A stretch of DNA of 64,000 nt from NCBI GenBank assembly GCA_020631735.1, contig CM036197.1:49275880-49339879 (forward strand). The letters run 5' to 3'. The notes beneath the pieces were generated by a model that worked only from the letters and a program-made list of their open reading frames with translations, made no database searches and was not told the DNA's origin. Positions 1-11,673 of the stretch are shown one piece after another (positions within the stretch are counted from its first letter, which is position 1; every line of letters begins with the position of its first letter). This stretch comes from Saccharum officinarum. Its lineage: Eukaryota; Streptophyta; Magnoliopsida; Poales; Poaceae. Made by a program: the position numbers and the translations under genes.

Positions 1-408
1 TCGTTGCTCGCAGATCTAGGGTTGCTAGTCAGAGGCGATGGTGTAACTTGAGAAGAAGGGATCTGGTTTCCATGGAGAAGTTCAAGTTCATCCCTGGTTA
101 GTTTAGGTTTTAGAGTTCGCAATGATCTTTGTACCAGTCTCCAATTTCTGGCTGTGTTGGGCATACGCCATGTTCTGGATAATCGTTTTCCTTCTGCTTT
201 TCCATTGTCCCCGTCTTCGTCGATTTCTAGAGAGGTTGTGAGTTGTATTAGATTTGTTCTTAGCCGTGTTCTCTAGATCCCGGAGTAGTTTGGTGTTTGA
301 AGTCGTGTAACCTCTCATGTAAGCTCAGATCTGTGAATGTAATCGTGCTTCCCTCTTTTGTTTCTGGTTCTGGATCTCGGGACGAGATCCTTTTTAAGGG
401 GGGAAGGA
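1..408 (+). mobile_element. 3' internal end of a Ty3/gypsy-type LTR retrotransposon (chromovirus/Tekay-like)
   Basis: This stretch runs directly into a polypurine tract and then a long terminal repeat starting TGTAACACCC, the layout at the 3' end of an LTR retrotransposon. The last short reading frame before the tract ends in residues like RDEILFKGGRM, similar to the C-terminal tails of plant chromovirus polyproteins. The rest of the 408 bases has no usable frame and reads as 3' untranslated internal sequence. The coding body would lie upstream of the window. The gypsy assignment is by motif only; the lineage (Tekay/Del) is a guess. Confidence 0.6.
394..408 (+). other. polypurine tract
   Basis: A purine-only run (aaggggggaagga) lies immediately upstream of the TGTAAC start of LTR A. 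This is the expected primer site for plus-strand DNA synthesis and fixes the 5' edge of the LTR at 409. Confidence 0.75.
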
Positions 409-3400
409 TGTAACACCCCTGGTGTTACTAACTTACTTAGCATGCGATTAAGGTCTAAAAGAAATTAACAAAATAAATTCTGTGGGTTTTAAAATTTCAA
501 CGCACATAAAATGATAAGCGAATTTCTATAAATAAAAATAAAATACCAATTGAATGTAGTACTTAATAAAATTTGATGAGCAAGTTATGTAGATGAGAAT
601 GCAACTTAATTTTAGAGAGTAAATACTGCTAGCTAGTACTTTTGGGAGCTAAGAGATCAGACTTGAAATTAAGATAAGTGTTTCTGTTAAGTCAACAATA
701 TTGGAACTTATGTTTAAAAGTGTCAATTGCGGCAAATTATGTTGGGCAAACTAATTAACTAGTGCCTTAATATTTTGTTTCCATAGGCTAGTAAAAAGTA
801 TGGGCTATGCCATGAGATAATTGTTAGTTGAAATTAGCAAGGTTCAGACCTTTTATAAATCAAGACTAAAGTGCTACTGACTGCTAGTTAGGACCTAACC
901 CTTGTTTGTTTTCCAAGTCCGAGGCAATAACGACAATGCCGTTTTGGCATTAAAATTCTAACTAAATTTCTTAAACAATAGCTTTATATTCTTGTACCGT
1001 TAGTTGCATCGAGGTCAGCACTTGAGTATGGCATAGGTGGTAGTTGGGTTGGACGTCTTGTTGCCTGCCTTAGAAATTGCCTAACTTCGCTAGAACGCGC
1101 TGTTGGCCAGCTCACTCTTGACCTCGAGCACTGGTTGGCAGTCCCAAGTTGGCACGTCTCCACTCTACTCTCTAGTTCACCTTTGTCTAAGTTTGTTGCT
1201 CCTGCTAGTAGCCATATATACCTTCGTGAGCCTTGTCAAGGTGGTTTCGTCTTAACCTAGCTGGATTAGAAGTTTGGCACGCTTTATAATTCGTGCAACG
1301 CACGATTCCAGCCGTTGACCTGGTGTGCGCGGTCACCGTATGCTCTGGCATTCGCGGATGCTCTGCTCAACCGGTAGTCGCGCTGCCCTGCCGCTGCTGT
1401 GCCATGCACTGCTGCGAGCTGCGCCCGGCCGTGCTCTCGTGCGTCATCATGCTGTGCTGCCGCTCGCACACCCCCGCACGAGGCTGCGTGCCTCTGCCAC
1501 TGGTGCGGTCGACCGAGGCCTACTGCACCGCTACCGCCGTGTACGCCACGCCAGTGCCCGCCACACCCCGGCAAGGCAAGGACGGCGCTCGAGCTCAGAC
1601 CTGCTGTCAAGTCTAGGTCAGTTACCCCCGGTCGTTACGTTGATGGTGACGCATCTCTACCCGCTTGACTCCGGCAAGTCAACGCCTGTGGCTCCCGCTC
1701 GACCTGGGCACCGCTCCCGCCCTTCAAATTCACCGAGCCGGAGCATCCCAACTCAATTCCTAGCAACCGTGACTTGCTACCATAGTTAGCTAGCTAACCC
1801 AGTTACATTGAGGTCTTGCCGTTCCCTAGAGAGGAGGAATTTTGGAAGATTGTCGCCGCCGGTTTAGTTCGCCGTCGCGTTCTGGAGATCGGGGTAAGGC
1901 CCAATTCTTCAGTAGCCGTCCTTTAATTGGTACCGATAGATTCGTGTTGATCTTCTCTATTTGTTGCTCGCCTCGGCTTGGTCAGCACCCCCACCGGCGT
2001 CTAGTTGACACGGCCGCGTCATGCTCGGAGCTTCACCGCACCGGCCGCTCGCACGTGGTCAGCACTGCTCCACCTATCTCGGCCCCAACCATCGCCTCGG
2101 CTGGACCCAGGGTAAGCTCCTAGTGCTCTTCCACCTCCCCGTTCACCTTGCCGCCGCTCTAGCTTACCGGAATGGCCGCGTCACGACCGTGAACTGCCCG
2201 GGCAGGGCTGCCGCCGTGGCCAGCCATGTCGCGGTGTGCTACTTCTCATGCCTCCATCCCTTTGCATGCGACCAGCGGTGGGATTGGCCGTCGGCCCTTG
2301 CGCGGCCATGGACGAACCCTCCCCGGTCAGGATCAGCTGCAGCGGCAGCGCCGCCGTCGTTCACGCGTCGCGCCCCTGCGGCCGCCCGCTCAGGGACCTG
2401 GTCGTTGCGAAGACAAGCTAATCTAGGGTGCTTGATGCAAGGTCTGTCCCTAGCGCAATAGTGTTCTATCCCTCTACGTGATAACCTGCGAAGCTAGGGG
2501 CTTTTGTGCAAAATTCGCGGCTGAAGCGCGGGCTTCCCCCTCGTGGGCCGCCTGTTGGGCCGGCCCACTGCGCGCACAGCTGCCTCGCGCTGGGCCGCCT
2601 GGTTGCTGGGCCGAATAAGGGCCACCGGCTCTTTTCGTTTCAAGAACATTTTCTGATTTAGTTTCAATAATAAAACTTGTGTAATTAATATACAATGTTT
2701 AGGGATCCTAAAATAGTAAAACTAATTTTGTTAGTTTTCTAAAATCATGATCTATCTAAATATGTAATTGGTTTCCGTAGCGTTGTAATATTTTTAGGCT
2801 TGCTCTAATCACTTCGAGGCGTTAATATTATCAAACATGAACTTGTAAGAATTTTTATGAATAATCAGTGATAGTATTAATCCTAGAAATTTTATAGTAA
2901 GCTCCTAGTATTATTATATGTTCACTGTTATTTTTGTAGCTCCAAAATAATTAGTTGCTAGGATAATTAACAAGCCCTAGTTCAAATATCTATTAAATTG
3001 ATAAAAGGAATAAAGTAACACTTTGGTTTCGTGTAACTAAAATGTGTATTGGGAAAATACTGTCTTATTCGATAACGGGGGTGAGTAGCCTAGTACGTTA
3101 AGTAGCTCGTTAGCTTGCGAAGCGTACCGTGTTCTCATCCTTCCAATTAGCGTGTCTATTTACGTCTTTGCGTTGCATCCGCGAATCTCATAATAGGGAT
3201 GACGATGGATCGTGGAGTCAACCGGAGTAGCGGAAAAGATGGTGCCCAAATGATCGTGGTGTCATGATGGAATGCTAACTTTGGTGATATGTTTACCCAG
3301 GCAAGCCCCGGTGCATAACCTCTATTATGCTGCACTTTATTTATGCTTGTGCATTAAGTTTTAAGGAGTTGAATGAAACCCACTTGCATATATATATCCT

Positions 3401-4665
3401 GATCCCATGAGTCTTACTAGTATGTCAAGATCGTGTAGATTGCTATGCTACAGGACTCCGGTAGAAGTCGAGTGATTGCCGTCACTCGCGAGAGATAGGA
3501 AATATATTATTGTTATTATTATCATGTTACTACCACATGGAACATATTTGAATGATAATTGGAGACCGGGCGGAACGGGCTTGGATGGATTTGGACCTGG
3601 TTGGGCAACAGAGCGGGGCTCTGGTTGCATTTGTTCCGCCTGTGTCGATTAAGGACCGTTCGTTGCATTGGATTCCATAGTCAGGTCACAGACCTACTTA
3701 TCCCGAGCATATACTAGCGGATGGGGGCTAGAAAGACTTGTTATTCTCTTGTCATGGGTTCCGGCTCCATCCGGACCAACTGAAGGTGGATTATATATGG
3801 GTATTAGGAGGTCTAAGCACCGCGAGAGGGCGGGGGCTTGGAGTCCCAGTATGGACGGGGACTCGGTTCTCTTGACAGGAGGATAATGGGTTGGTCCTGT
3901 TCGTACCTCGGTACGGGTGGGGCGTGTGTTTTTCGGGGTACCCAGCTGGGCTACATTGATTCGCGAATCGCCGTCAATTTGACGGTCCGACATGACTATA
4001 ATCTGGCATCGTAGTAAGAACTGTGGAAGATGGTGAAATGGTTCTGATTGCTTACTACATGCTTGAAAGTAGCTTTGGTGCTTACATAGAATGGTGGGTT
4101 AATGAACTACCAATGACTGCTAATAAAAGTTAAATATAAGGATGCACCTTTAGTAATGCTTCCTGCAATAACCCACAAGCCAGATAGCCTTGCATATCCT
4201 TGGAGTCTTTTCTTTTCTTCTGACGGGTAAGTCTTGCGGAGTACAATTGAGTACTCAGGGTTTGTTCTACCCTGTTGCAGGTGACAGGTGTTCTTGAAGC
4301 TGACTTTTATGTGTGGAAACCTCCTGGTGGGCTCAGTGAGGATTTCCCTTACGTTGCGGATATAGAGTTGATTTATAACTCTCACCAAAAATGTTTTACA
4401 AAGGAAAGATTTACCACCTATTATGAATTCTTGTATATAAATGTTCATCATGATAATATTTAACTCATCATCAAATGGTTTCATTTCCGCTGAACTCTGA
4501 TAACATTTTATTTTCCACTGTTTTAATTAAACAATGGATTACCCTGATGTTGTACTAAAAGTGATGTAAGAAATGGTAAAGATGTTGTAAGCTTTATCTC
4601 TCATTTATGATCCTGAGGTAAAAATGTGGATTTTCGAGTTCTCCCTCGGGTGTGCTCGACGGAAT
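409..4665 (+). repeat. Long 3' LTR 'A' of the gypsy-type element, truncated at its 3' end
   Basis: It starts TGTAACACCC right after the polypurine tract. Blocks shared in order with LTRs B and C include a GC-rich segment (about 1,290-2,660 here), a 'gcaagccccgg' block (near 3,300) and a block with 'gtcttttct', 'gagtactcagggttt' and 'gttgcagg' (near 4,195-4,285). A TATA-like atatata sits near 1,214. Short frames in the GC-rich part are not genes. B and C end GGAGGTTCTGTGACA-like, but here that end is missing and similarity stops near 4,660, where Copia sequence begins. The LTR is therefore cut. The 3' coordinate is approximate. Confidence 0.7.
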
Positions 4666-4704
4666 CGCAGAGTTTATTGCTCTCCCTTGGGTACTTAGTG
4701 TCTA

Positions 4705-7700
4705 ATGGAAGACAAGTACTCTTGGGAGGGCATTAAATTAGGCGGTTCTGCCACAGTATTGCTAGTTGAAAGCTTGGATTTCAATCTTTTATCCGTGGCA
4801 CAAATATGTGATCTTGGTTACAAATGTATCTTTGGGGTTGATGATGTGGAAGTCATTAGTATGGATGGTTCAAATATGGCATTCAAGGGCTTTAGATATG
4901 AGAATCTCTACCTAGTTGACTTCAATGCTAGAGAAACTTCTTTGACAACTTGCTTAATCTCCAAATCAAGCATGGGTTGGCTTTGGCATAGAAGGCTTGG
5001 TCATGTTGGCATGAAACAATTGAAGAAGCTTACAACTCACAATCTTGTCAATGGTTTGAAAGATGTTGAATTTGAGAAGAATAAGCTTTGTAGTGCATGT
5101 CAAGCCGGGAAGCAAGTTGGAAGCTCACATCCAAAGAAGAGTACAATGAGCACATGCAAAGCATTTGATTTGATGCACATGGATCTATTTGGCCCAACAA
5201 CATACTTAAGCATAGGTGGTAATAAGTATGGATTTGTCATAGTGGATGACTTCACAAGATTCACATGGGTATTCTTTCTTAGTGACAAAAGTGAAGTATT
5301 TGACACCTTCAAGACCTTTCTCACTAGAGTTCACAATGAGTTTGAGATTAGAATCAAGAAAGTGAGAAGTGACAATGGAAGTGAGTTCAAGAATACAAGA
5401 ATTGAAGAACTTTGTGATCACTATGGCATTGGACATCAATTCTCGGCCAAGTACACTCCACAATCAAATGGCCTAGTTGAGAGAAAGAATAGAACTTTGC
5501 TTGATATGGCTAGATCAATGCTTCATGAGTACAATGTGAGTCAATCTTTTTGGGATGAAGCAATCAATACCGCTTGCTACTACATCTATAGACTATATTG
5601 TCATCCATTGCTAGAGAAAACCCCATATGAGCTACTTCATGGAAGAAAGCCCAATATTTCTTACTTTAGAGTGTTTGGTTGCAAATGTTATATCTTGAAG
5701 AAGGGCACTAGATTGGGAAAGTTTGACAAGAGATGTAATGAGGGGTTCCTACTTGGTTATTCAACTACAAGCAAAGCTTATAGAGTTTGGAACAATTCAA
5801 GTGGCATTCTAGAAGAAGTCCATGATGTGCAATTTGATGAAACCAATGGGTCACAAGATGAAGAAGAGAATCTAGATGATGTTGGTGGAACTCAATTGGT
5901 GGAAGCAATGAAGAACATGGACATTGGGGACATTAGAGCAAAGCAAGTAATTGATATTCAAGATGATGATAAAGATCAAGTGCTCAATTCTCCATTCAAG
6001 CTAGCTAGTGACTCTCAAGTGCAAGATCATGGTGCTAGTTCATCTCATCAAGATACATCAAGTGATCAACCAAGCTCAAGCAATCAAGTGCAAGTACTCC
6101 AACCACAACATGTTGCAAGAGATCACCCCATTGATAGTGTTATTGGTGATATTAGAAGTGGTGTGCAAACAAGATCAAGATTGGCTATGTTTTGTGAGCA
6201 TGCATCATTTGTGTCAACCATAGAACCAAAGAAAATAGAAGAAGCTTTAAGGGATGCCAATTGGATCATGGCTATGCAAGAAGAGCTTAACAATTTCACA
6301 AGAAATGATATTTGGGAATTGGTAGAAAGGCCGAATGACTACAATGTGATTGGAACCAAATGGGTGTTCAAAAACAAGCAAGATCAAGATGGCATTGTGG
6401 TTAGAAACAAAGCAAGACTAGTTGCTCAAGGTTACACTCAAGTAGAAGGTCTTGACTATGATGAGACATATGCTCCCGTGGCAAGATTGGAAGCAATAAG
6501 GATTCTATTAGCTTATGCTTGTGCACACAACATCAAACTATATCAAATGGATATTAAAAGTGCATTTCTCAATGGGATCATCAATGAGTTAGTCTTTGTT
6601 GAGCAACCTCCCGGATTTGAAGATGACAAGAAACCCAACCATGTATACAAGTTGAAGAAGGCCTTATATGGCTTAAAGCAAGCACCTAGAGCATGGTATG
6701 AGAGGCTAAGGGATTTCCTTCTCTCTAAGGGATTCAAGATGGGCAAGGTTGATACAACTTTATTCATCAAGAAGATTGAGAATGATCTATTCATAGTGCA
6801 AATATATGTTGATGACATCATCTTTGGATCAACCGATCAAACTTATTGTGAAGAACTTGGTGCTATGATGACCAAAGAATTTGAAATGTCTATGATTGGT
6901 GAACTTAGCTACTTCCTTGGTCTCCAAGTCAAGCAATTGAAGAATGGGACATTTGTGAGTCAAGGGAAATACATAAGGGACATGTTGAAGAAGTTTGGAA
7001 TGCAAGATGCAAAGCCAATTTCAACTCCAATGGGTACAAATGGCAATTTGGATAATGATTTTGATGGAAAAATGGTGAATCAAAAGGAATATCGGTCTTT
7101 GATTGGAAGTCTACTCTATGTCACCGCATCAAGGCCGGATGTCATGTTTAGTGTTTGTATGTGTGCTAGATATCAAGCCTCACCTAGAGAGAGTCATCTC
7201 ACGGCCGCAAAGAGAATATTGAGGTACTTGAAGCAAACAAGAGATGTTGGACTATGGTATCCCAAAGGGTCAAAGTTTGAATTAATTGGATATTCGGACT
7301 CCGACTATGGGGGTTGCAAGATCAATAGAAAGAGCACAAGTGGCACATGTCAATTACTTGGAAGATCACTTGTGTCATGGTCCTCAAAGAAACAAAATAG
7401 TGTGGCAATCTCTACCGCCGAAGCCGAATATGTGAGTGCGGGGAGTTGTTGTGCACAATTGCTATGGATGAAATCAACCTTGAAGGATTATGGCCTCAAC
7501 TTCAAGAATGTGCCATTGCTATGTGATAATGAAAGTGCAATCAAGATGACACAAAACCCGGTTCAACATGGAAGAACAAAGCATATTGACATAAGGCATC
7601 ATTTCATTAGAGATCATCAACAAAAGGGAGATATTGCCATTGAAAGTGTTAGCACCGATGATCAACTTGTCGATATTCTCACCAAGCCACTTGATGAAAA

Positions 7701-7758
7701 GAGGTTTTGCAAGCTAAGGAATGAATTGAACATTCTTGATTTCTCAAACATGAGTTGA
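4705..7758 (+). CDS. Copia polyprotein fragment: GAG-pre-integrase, integrase, reverse transcriptase, RNase H
   Basis: This is an uninterrupted 1,017-residue frame with AT-rich codon use. The zinc-binding HHCC module is visible (WHRRLGH at about 94-100, CSAC at 129-132). The integrase catalytic triad is complete: D160 in HMDLFGP, D223 in SDNGSEF and E259 in VERKNR, with 35 residues between the last two. After a low-complexity Asp/Ser/Gln linker (about 380-480) comes the Copia reverse transcriptase with its first aspartate in YQMDIKSAFLNG (about 613-624) and the YVDD box at 701-704. RNase H follows with SDSDYGG, STAEAEY and a C-terminal VDILTKPL. Gag and protease are missing upstream, so the first Met is simply the first ATG after the truncation and not a true start. 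Such an enzyme would copy and integrate element RNA, but without gag, protease and a 5' LTR this copy cannot be autonomous. The absence of stops over 3 kb suggests that the pol region is young. Confidence 0.93.
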   Translation: MEDKYSWEGIKLGGSATVLLVESLDFNLLSVAQICDLGYKCIFGVDDVEVISMDGSNMAFKGFRYENLYLVDFNARETSLTTCLISKSSMGWLWHRRLGHVGMKQLKKLTTHNLVNGLKDVEFEKNKLCSACQAGKQVGSSHPKKSTMSTCKAFDLMHMDLFGPTTYLSIGGNKYGFVIVDDFTRFTWVFFLSDKSEVFDTFKTFLTRVHNEFEIRIKKVRSDNGSEFKNTRIEELCDHYGIGHQFSAKYTPQSNGLVERKNRTLLDMARSMLHEYNVSQSFWDEAINTACYYIYRLYCHPLLEKTPYELLHGRKPNISYFRVFGCKCYILKKGTRLGKFDKRCNEGFLLGYSTTSKAYRVWNNSSGILEEVHDVQFDETNGSQDEEENLDDVGGTQLVEAMKNMDIGDIRAKQVIDIQDDDKDQVLNSPFKLASDSQVQDHGASSSHQDTSSDQPSSSNQVQVLQPQHVARDHPIDSVIGDIRSGVQTRSRLAMFCEHASFVSTIEPKKIEEALRDANWIMAMQEELNNFTRNDIWELVERPNDYNVIGTKWVFKNKQDQDGIVVRNKARLVAQGYTQVEGLDYDETYAPVARLEAIRILLAYACAHNIKLYQMDIKSAFLNGIINELVFVEQPPGFEDDKKPNHVYKLKKALYGLKQAPRAWYERLRDFLLSKGFKMGKVDTTLFIKKIENDLFIVQIYVDDIIFGSTDQTYCEELGAMMTKEFEMSMIGELSYFLGLQVKQLKNGTFVSQGKYIRDMLKKFGMQDAKPISTPMGTNGNLDNDFDGKMVNQKEYRSLIGSLLYVTASRPDVMFSVCMCARYQASPRESHLTAAKRILRYLKQTRDVGLWYPKGSKFELIGYSDSDYGGCKINRKSTSGTCQLLGRSLVSWSSKKQNSVAISTAEAEYVSAGSCCAQLLWMKSTLKDYGLNFKNVPLLCDNESAIKMTQNPVQHGRTKHIDIRHHFIRDHQQKGDIAIESVSTDDQLVDILTKPLDEKRFCKLRNELNILDFSNMS

Positions 7759-8899
7759 ATGCACCCCACCCACTTATTGACATGCCTCTCCTTCGACATT
7801 GCAAGGTAAAATTGATTGACATGTCATTCATCCTATGCTAAGGACTTGCTAGAGCATATAGACATAATAAGTGGTACGCATAAGCATTCATGATAAATCA
7901 AATGAATTTGATGGATATATGTTACCACTATTGCTTCTATGCTTGTTTTTGATCTAGTGGTGGCATATGACATGTTTGTGAGCTTGTAAACCTAGTGTTG
8001 AATCTAGAAGATTTGCTATAAGTGTTTAATTCAACATAGACAAGATAACCCTTATTATGAGGAGTGAAGAAGCTTGTTTTTGGTTCAAATCGAATTAAAT
8101 ATCTTTGGCAAGTATTCTAGGTTGAACCAAATTTGATAAATTTTTTAACCTTACATGTGGTATCGAATTAAATTCTAACCTACTCCATCAAACATTTTTT
8201 CTCTCTCCACAATTTGATCTCATTTTTGGGTAAGTTGTTGACAAAGGGGGAGAGAAAAAGATGATTCAACATGATAAAGGGGTAAATAAAATTTTGATGC
8301 ACACAAGTAGGGGGAGCAAGCTCATAAACAAAGTTGTTGCATTTGTTTGTGCATTCTCATATGACTTGCTCATTGCACATGTTTTTAAATTCAATATACG
8401 TGCTTGTGTGGTGCAATGCTAGTATAGGACTTGAATGATGAAATGATCTACTAGCATGCATAGGAATAGTTTTCATGTGGTATCTAGACTTGCTTAAAGC
8501 TCTACAAGTGGTACAAGTGGTCCAAGAACCTTTAAATATAATGTTGATCTCACGGGGTTCTTGAGTTGTGATGGATGTCTAGTTACTTCATGATGCTAAG
8601 GATGGTGTAAAAGGCAACTCCGATTGGTATCACGCTTCAAAGGTCTATTTCTTACACCTTAGCATCATTTTGGTAGAATTACTCTCTCAACACTTCTATT
8701 CTATGCATATGTGCAAAGCTTTCAATCCAAACTCTATGCACATATGTAGGGAGAGCTAATGCTACCAAAACCAAGCTTGTGATAATTGTCCAAATTTTAT
8801 TTATGAGCATAATGATTGGACAAGTATGACAAGTTCAAAACTTTTATTATCAAAATCATCTTTGTGAGGGTTGTCATCAATTACCAAAAATGGGGAGAT
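7759..8899 (+). other. Noncoding 3' internal region of the Copia element, ending in the polypurine tract
   Basis: AT-rich sequence between the pol stop codon and the 3' LTR, with no frame of note (no env-like ORF). A purine run 'gtaggggg' occurs near 8,308-8,315, and the functional-looking PPT (aaaaatggggagat) lies at 8,886-8,899, directly before the LTR. Confidence 0.7.
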
Positions 8900-9620
8900 T
8901 GAAAGTCCCTAGTTTGGTTTTGGCTAATTGATGAAACCTAGGACTAACCTTTGTATCTAAGTGATGATTTAGATAAAGGTGGTCATTGAATATGAGACAT
9001 GACATTGACTCATGTGACCAAGATGATGAAGACCAAGATGATGCTTGGCTCGATGGACCGGTTGTGAGGGTGAAGGGCAAGTCGAGGCTTCGAAGCGAAG
9101 AACCATGCGATGGTGAATCTTGAGCAAGACTTGGCGCCGACGGACCGATGCAACGGTGAAGAGCAAGTGAAGTCAAGGTCGATGGATCGAGACGGTCATG
9201 TGATGATATGAAGTGGATCATATCTTTTGAAGAAACAAAATGGGCTCAAGGCAAAGGTATAACCATAGGGCCATTTTGTTTTGCACTCAAGACACCATAG
9301 AGGGTGTGAGTGGTTTAGGATCGATAGCCGAACTATTAAGAGGGGAAGTCTTATCGGTTATTCGATGCACGGGTGCCACTAGGTGAATTCATGAAGTGCA
9401 TTGCATGTAGGGCCTAGTGAGCTAACTGGAAAACCTTCAAAAATGATTATGAAAATGCTAACACACGTGCACAAGGTGGTGATCACTTGTTGGTGTTGGC
9501 ACATTTGCGAAGGGGTTGAAGTTTAAGCGGTAGAGAGGCGTTTTTGGGAACTTGAAATGCCTATTTTCCACTACGCCGGAAGTCAGAAAAGAAACGGAGG
9601 CGAACGGAGGTCACAGGGGT

Positions 9621-10100
9621 GACCGGACGCTGCACCGGACGCCGTCATGGTATGACCGGACGCGTCCGGTCAATACAGCGCAGGCGTGGGTGCTAGGGTT
9701 TGCAACCGGCGCGTCCGGTCACTCACGGGACCGGCGCGTCCGGTCATGCGCCCAGAAGGAACTGAGGTTCACAGAGGACGATCGGACGTGGGGCGCGTCC
9801 GGTCACACATGATCGGACGCGTCCGATCGTTGAAGGAGCTTACTGGACTCTAATCGGACGCGGGCACTGTCGCGTCCGGTCGTTGTGAGGGGCGCGTCCG
9901 GTCGTTGCTTCGCGGGCGCGCGGAACAGCGCGACCGGCGCGTCCGATCGTTTGAGGGGCACGTCCGGTCGTTTGACAGGTGCGTCCGGTCGTTATGAAAA
10001 GCACGTCCGGTCATTGGATTTGACCGTTGGCGCAGTGACCGTTGGAGGATCGGATGCGGTTGAGCGCGTCCGGTTAGTTATGACCGGCGCGTCCGGTCAT
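9621..10100. repeat. CpG-rich palindrome array in U3 of LTR E (CGTCCGGTC family)
   Basis: By eye there are 13 copies of CGTCCGRTY, many preceded by the inverse GACCGGACG, so full sites read GACCGGACGCGTCCGGTC, a perfect 18-bp palindrome. Spacing is irregular (about 20-70 bp). The array stops about 50 bp upstream of the TATA box. Confidence 0.85.
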
Positions 10101-10151
10101 CCCGAACAGACCCAGTGAAGGGGTATAACGGCTCTATTTGGATGGGATGCT

Positions 10152-10159
10152 TATAAATA
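10152..10159 (+). promoter_or_regulatory. TATA box of Copia LTR E
   Basis: tataaata lies about 50 bp downstream of the palindrome array and inside the LTR, the normal place for an LTR promoter. The equivalent position in LTR D holds an identical box. Confidence 0.6.
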
Positions 10160-11079
10160 CTTATTGGCCGGCCCTTGGGGAGGTAACTTGTGATTTCTAA
10201 CATTCTTGTACATCCTTTGAGCTAGAGCATCTCCTCCCACTCATCTCTCTTGAGTGATTGCAAATCATAAGTGAGATTGAGTGATCCCAAAGTGCATTGC
10301 ATAGCTTGAGGGCATCTAGTGGCACTTGTGGGTGGTATAGCCGGTGGATTTCTTGTTACTCTTGGAGAGTACCGCTCCTAGCCGGCTTGGAGATTGTTGG
10401 AGGCGTTGGCAAGAGAAGGTGATTGTTCTTGGCCACCTCCGGTTGATTGTAAGAGGTTCTTGTGCTTTCCTCGGCGGGACGCCAAAAGCAACTCTAGTGG
10501 ATTGCGCGTGTTATTGAGTTACCTCACTTGAGAGTGGTGTTTTGCGGTGCCTTGCGGGGCGTGCCTTGAGGGGCAAGTGACTTGAGGGTCACACCGAGGA
10601 ACCATCTAAGTGTTGGTCGACACAACCGGTGACGTAGCTTGTCGGTGCACAAGTGAACACCGGGTGAACAAAAAATATTGTGTCTCTTGTCTCCCGGTGA
10701 TTGGTCTTCATATTGTGTTGTTGTCAATATTGATTGATTGTATATCATCTTGGTGATTGGCAACATCTTCTCTCCACCGTTGGTATAAGATTCACAATCC
10801 TCTCTCTCGCATTTACTTTTACTAGTTATCTTGTGTAGCTCTAGTGTTAGCCTTTGCTAGTAGTTGTTAGCTTGCTCACTAGTGTAAGATTAGTGACTTA
10901 GTCCTTGTGTGAACTAGAAATCATAATCTACTAGTCTTGTGGATAGGAGGCTTGCATCACAACCGTAGGCTAAGCAAAACTCGCTTTGCGCCGTTTGTTA
11001 TTCTAACAAGTTCGCTTAGTGATTCTTGTAGAAATTTTTATAGGCTATTCGCCCCCCTCTAGCCATCTAGGACCTTACA

Positions 11080-11673
11080 CCCACTAAAACCTAGATCCGA
11101 CCTCGGCCTTTGATCAGATCCTCACCCGAGCAATCCAGGGTTGGGAGAACAGTAGCATAGTGCCCCTACATCTCTCCCTCTATCTTTGTGTATTGTAAGA
11201 ACTTGATTGAGCATTCATAACACGAAGAATGCCAATTTTGGGTGTAGAGCTTAGACGCCCAAACCAGGGTAAACCCCCTTGTGTATTAAATTCTTAAGTC
11301 ACTAGAGGCACACGCATTGACCCTTACTGACGTGGAATATAACCCACAATAATGAGTTCGGGTCACATACGAGATATGGGGGGTGCGGCCCAAAACATAT
11401 TAGAATTGGACCCTTTATCCATCATCGCTAGGCATGAGTTGTTAACTCGTATGAGTATGGATCATAAGTCCGAGTCAAGTAAAAAAACGGGACAAAGAAA
11501 CTCTCCACTATCCAAGTAGTACGGAGGAGGTGGACGAAAAAAATTATTTATGAAATTTTAGCTATTTAATATTGTAGGTATAGATATAAGAATCTAATTG
11601 GATCACATGGTCTAAATGTTAGTTGATTAAAGTTAAGAGCCAAATTTTACAAAAGATTAGGAGGTGGGGTTGG
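11080..11673. other. Unassigned retroelement-like relic between LTRs E and F
   Basis: No reading frame is usable. The text resembles noncoding LTR-retrotransposon sequence (for example around 'cccgagcaatccagggttgggagaacagtag'), but I cannot name the family or set boundaries. The last 200 bases are AT-rich with no recognisable feature. Confidence 0.3.

Larger units (their letters stand above)
4666..11079 (+). mobile_element. 5'-truncated Copia retrotransposon (Maximus/SIRE-like)
   Basis: The element consists of a partial internal region with a long polyprotein frame (4,705-7,758), a noncoding 3' region, a purine-rich PPT (8,886-8,899) and a 2.18-kb 3' LTR (8,900-11,079). The 5' LTR, primer binding site, gag and protease are absent: the left side abuts gypsy LTR A with no Copia LTR. 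Because the left edge is a truncation, no TSD is available. Integrase-before-RT order and the LTR termini (TGAAAGTCCCTAG... to ...ACCTTACA) are typical of the grass Maximus/SIRE (Opie/Ji-type) lineage. Left boundary uncertain by about 40 bases. Confidence 0.85.
8900..11079 (+). repeat. 3' LTR 'E' of the Copia element
   Basis: The LTR starts TGAAAGTCCCTAG after the PPT and ends CTAGGACCTTACA, 2,180 bp. U3 holds a dense array of CGTCCGGTC motifs (9,621-10,100), followed by a TATA box (tataaata, 10,152-10,159) that probably drives element transcription. The end 'cgcccccctctagccatctaggacc' resembles the ends of LTRs F, G and D, showing they belong to one superfamily. Confidence 0.85.

Noticed and set aside
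1284..2461. Cys- and Ala-rich frames as small secreted proteins
   Set aside because: They lie in the GC-rich part of LTR A, change frame freely, and have no signal peptide followed by a coherent domain.
9621..10100. Palindrome array as a CRISPR or a G-box type host enhancer cluster
   Set aside because: Spacing is irregular, there are no direct repeats of fixed length, and the motif is not a G-box. Kept only as an LTR-specific array.
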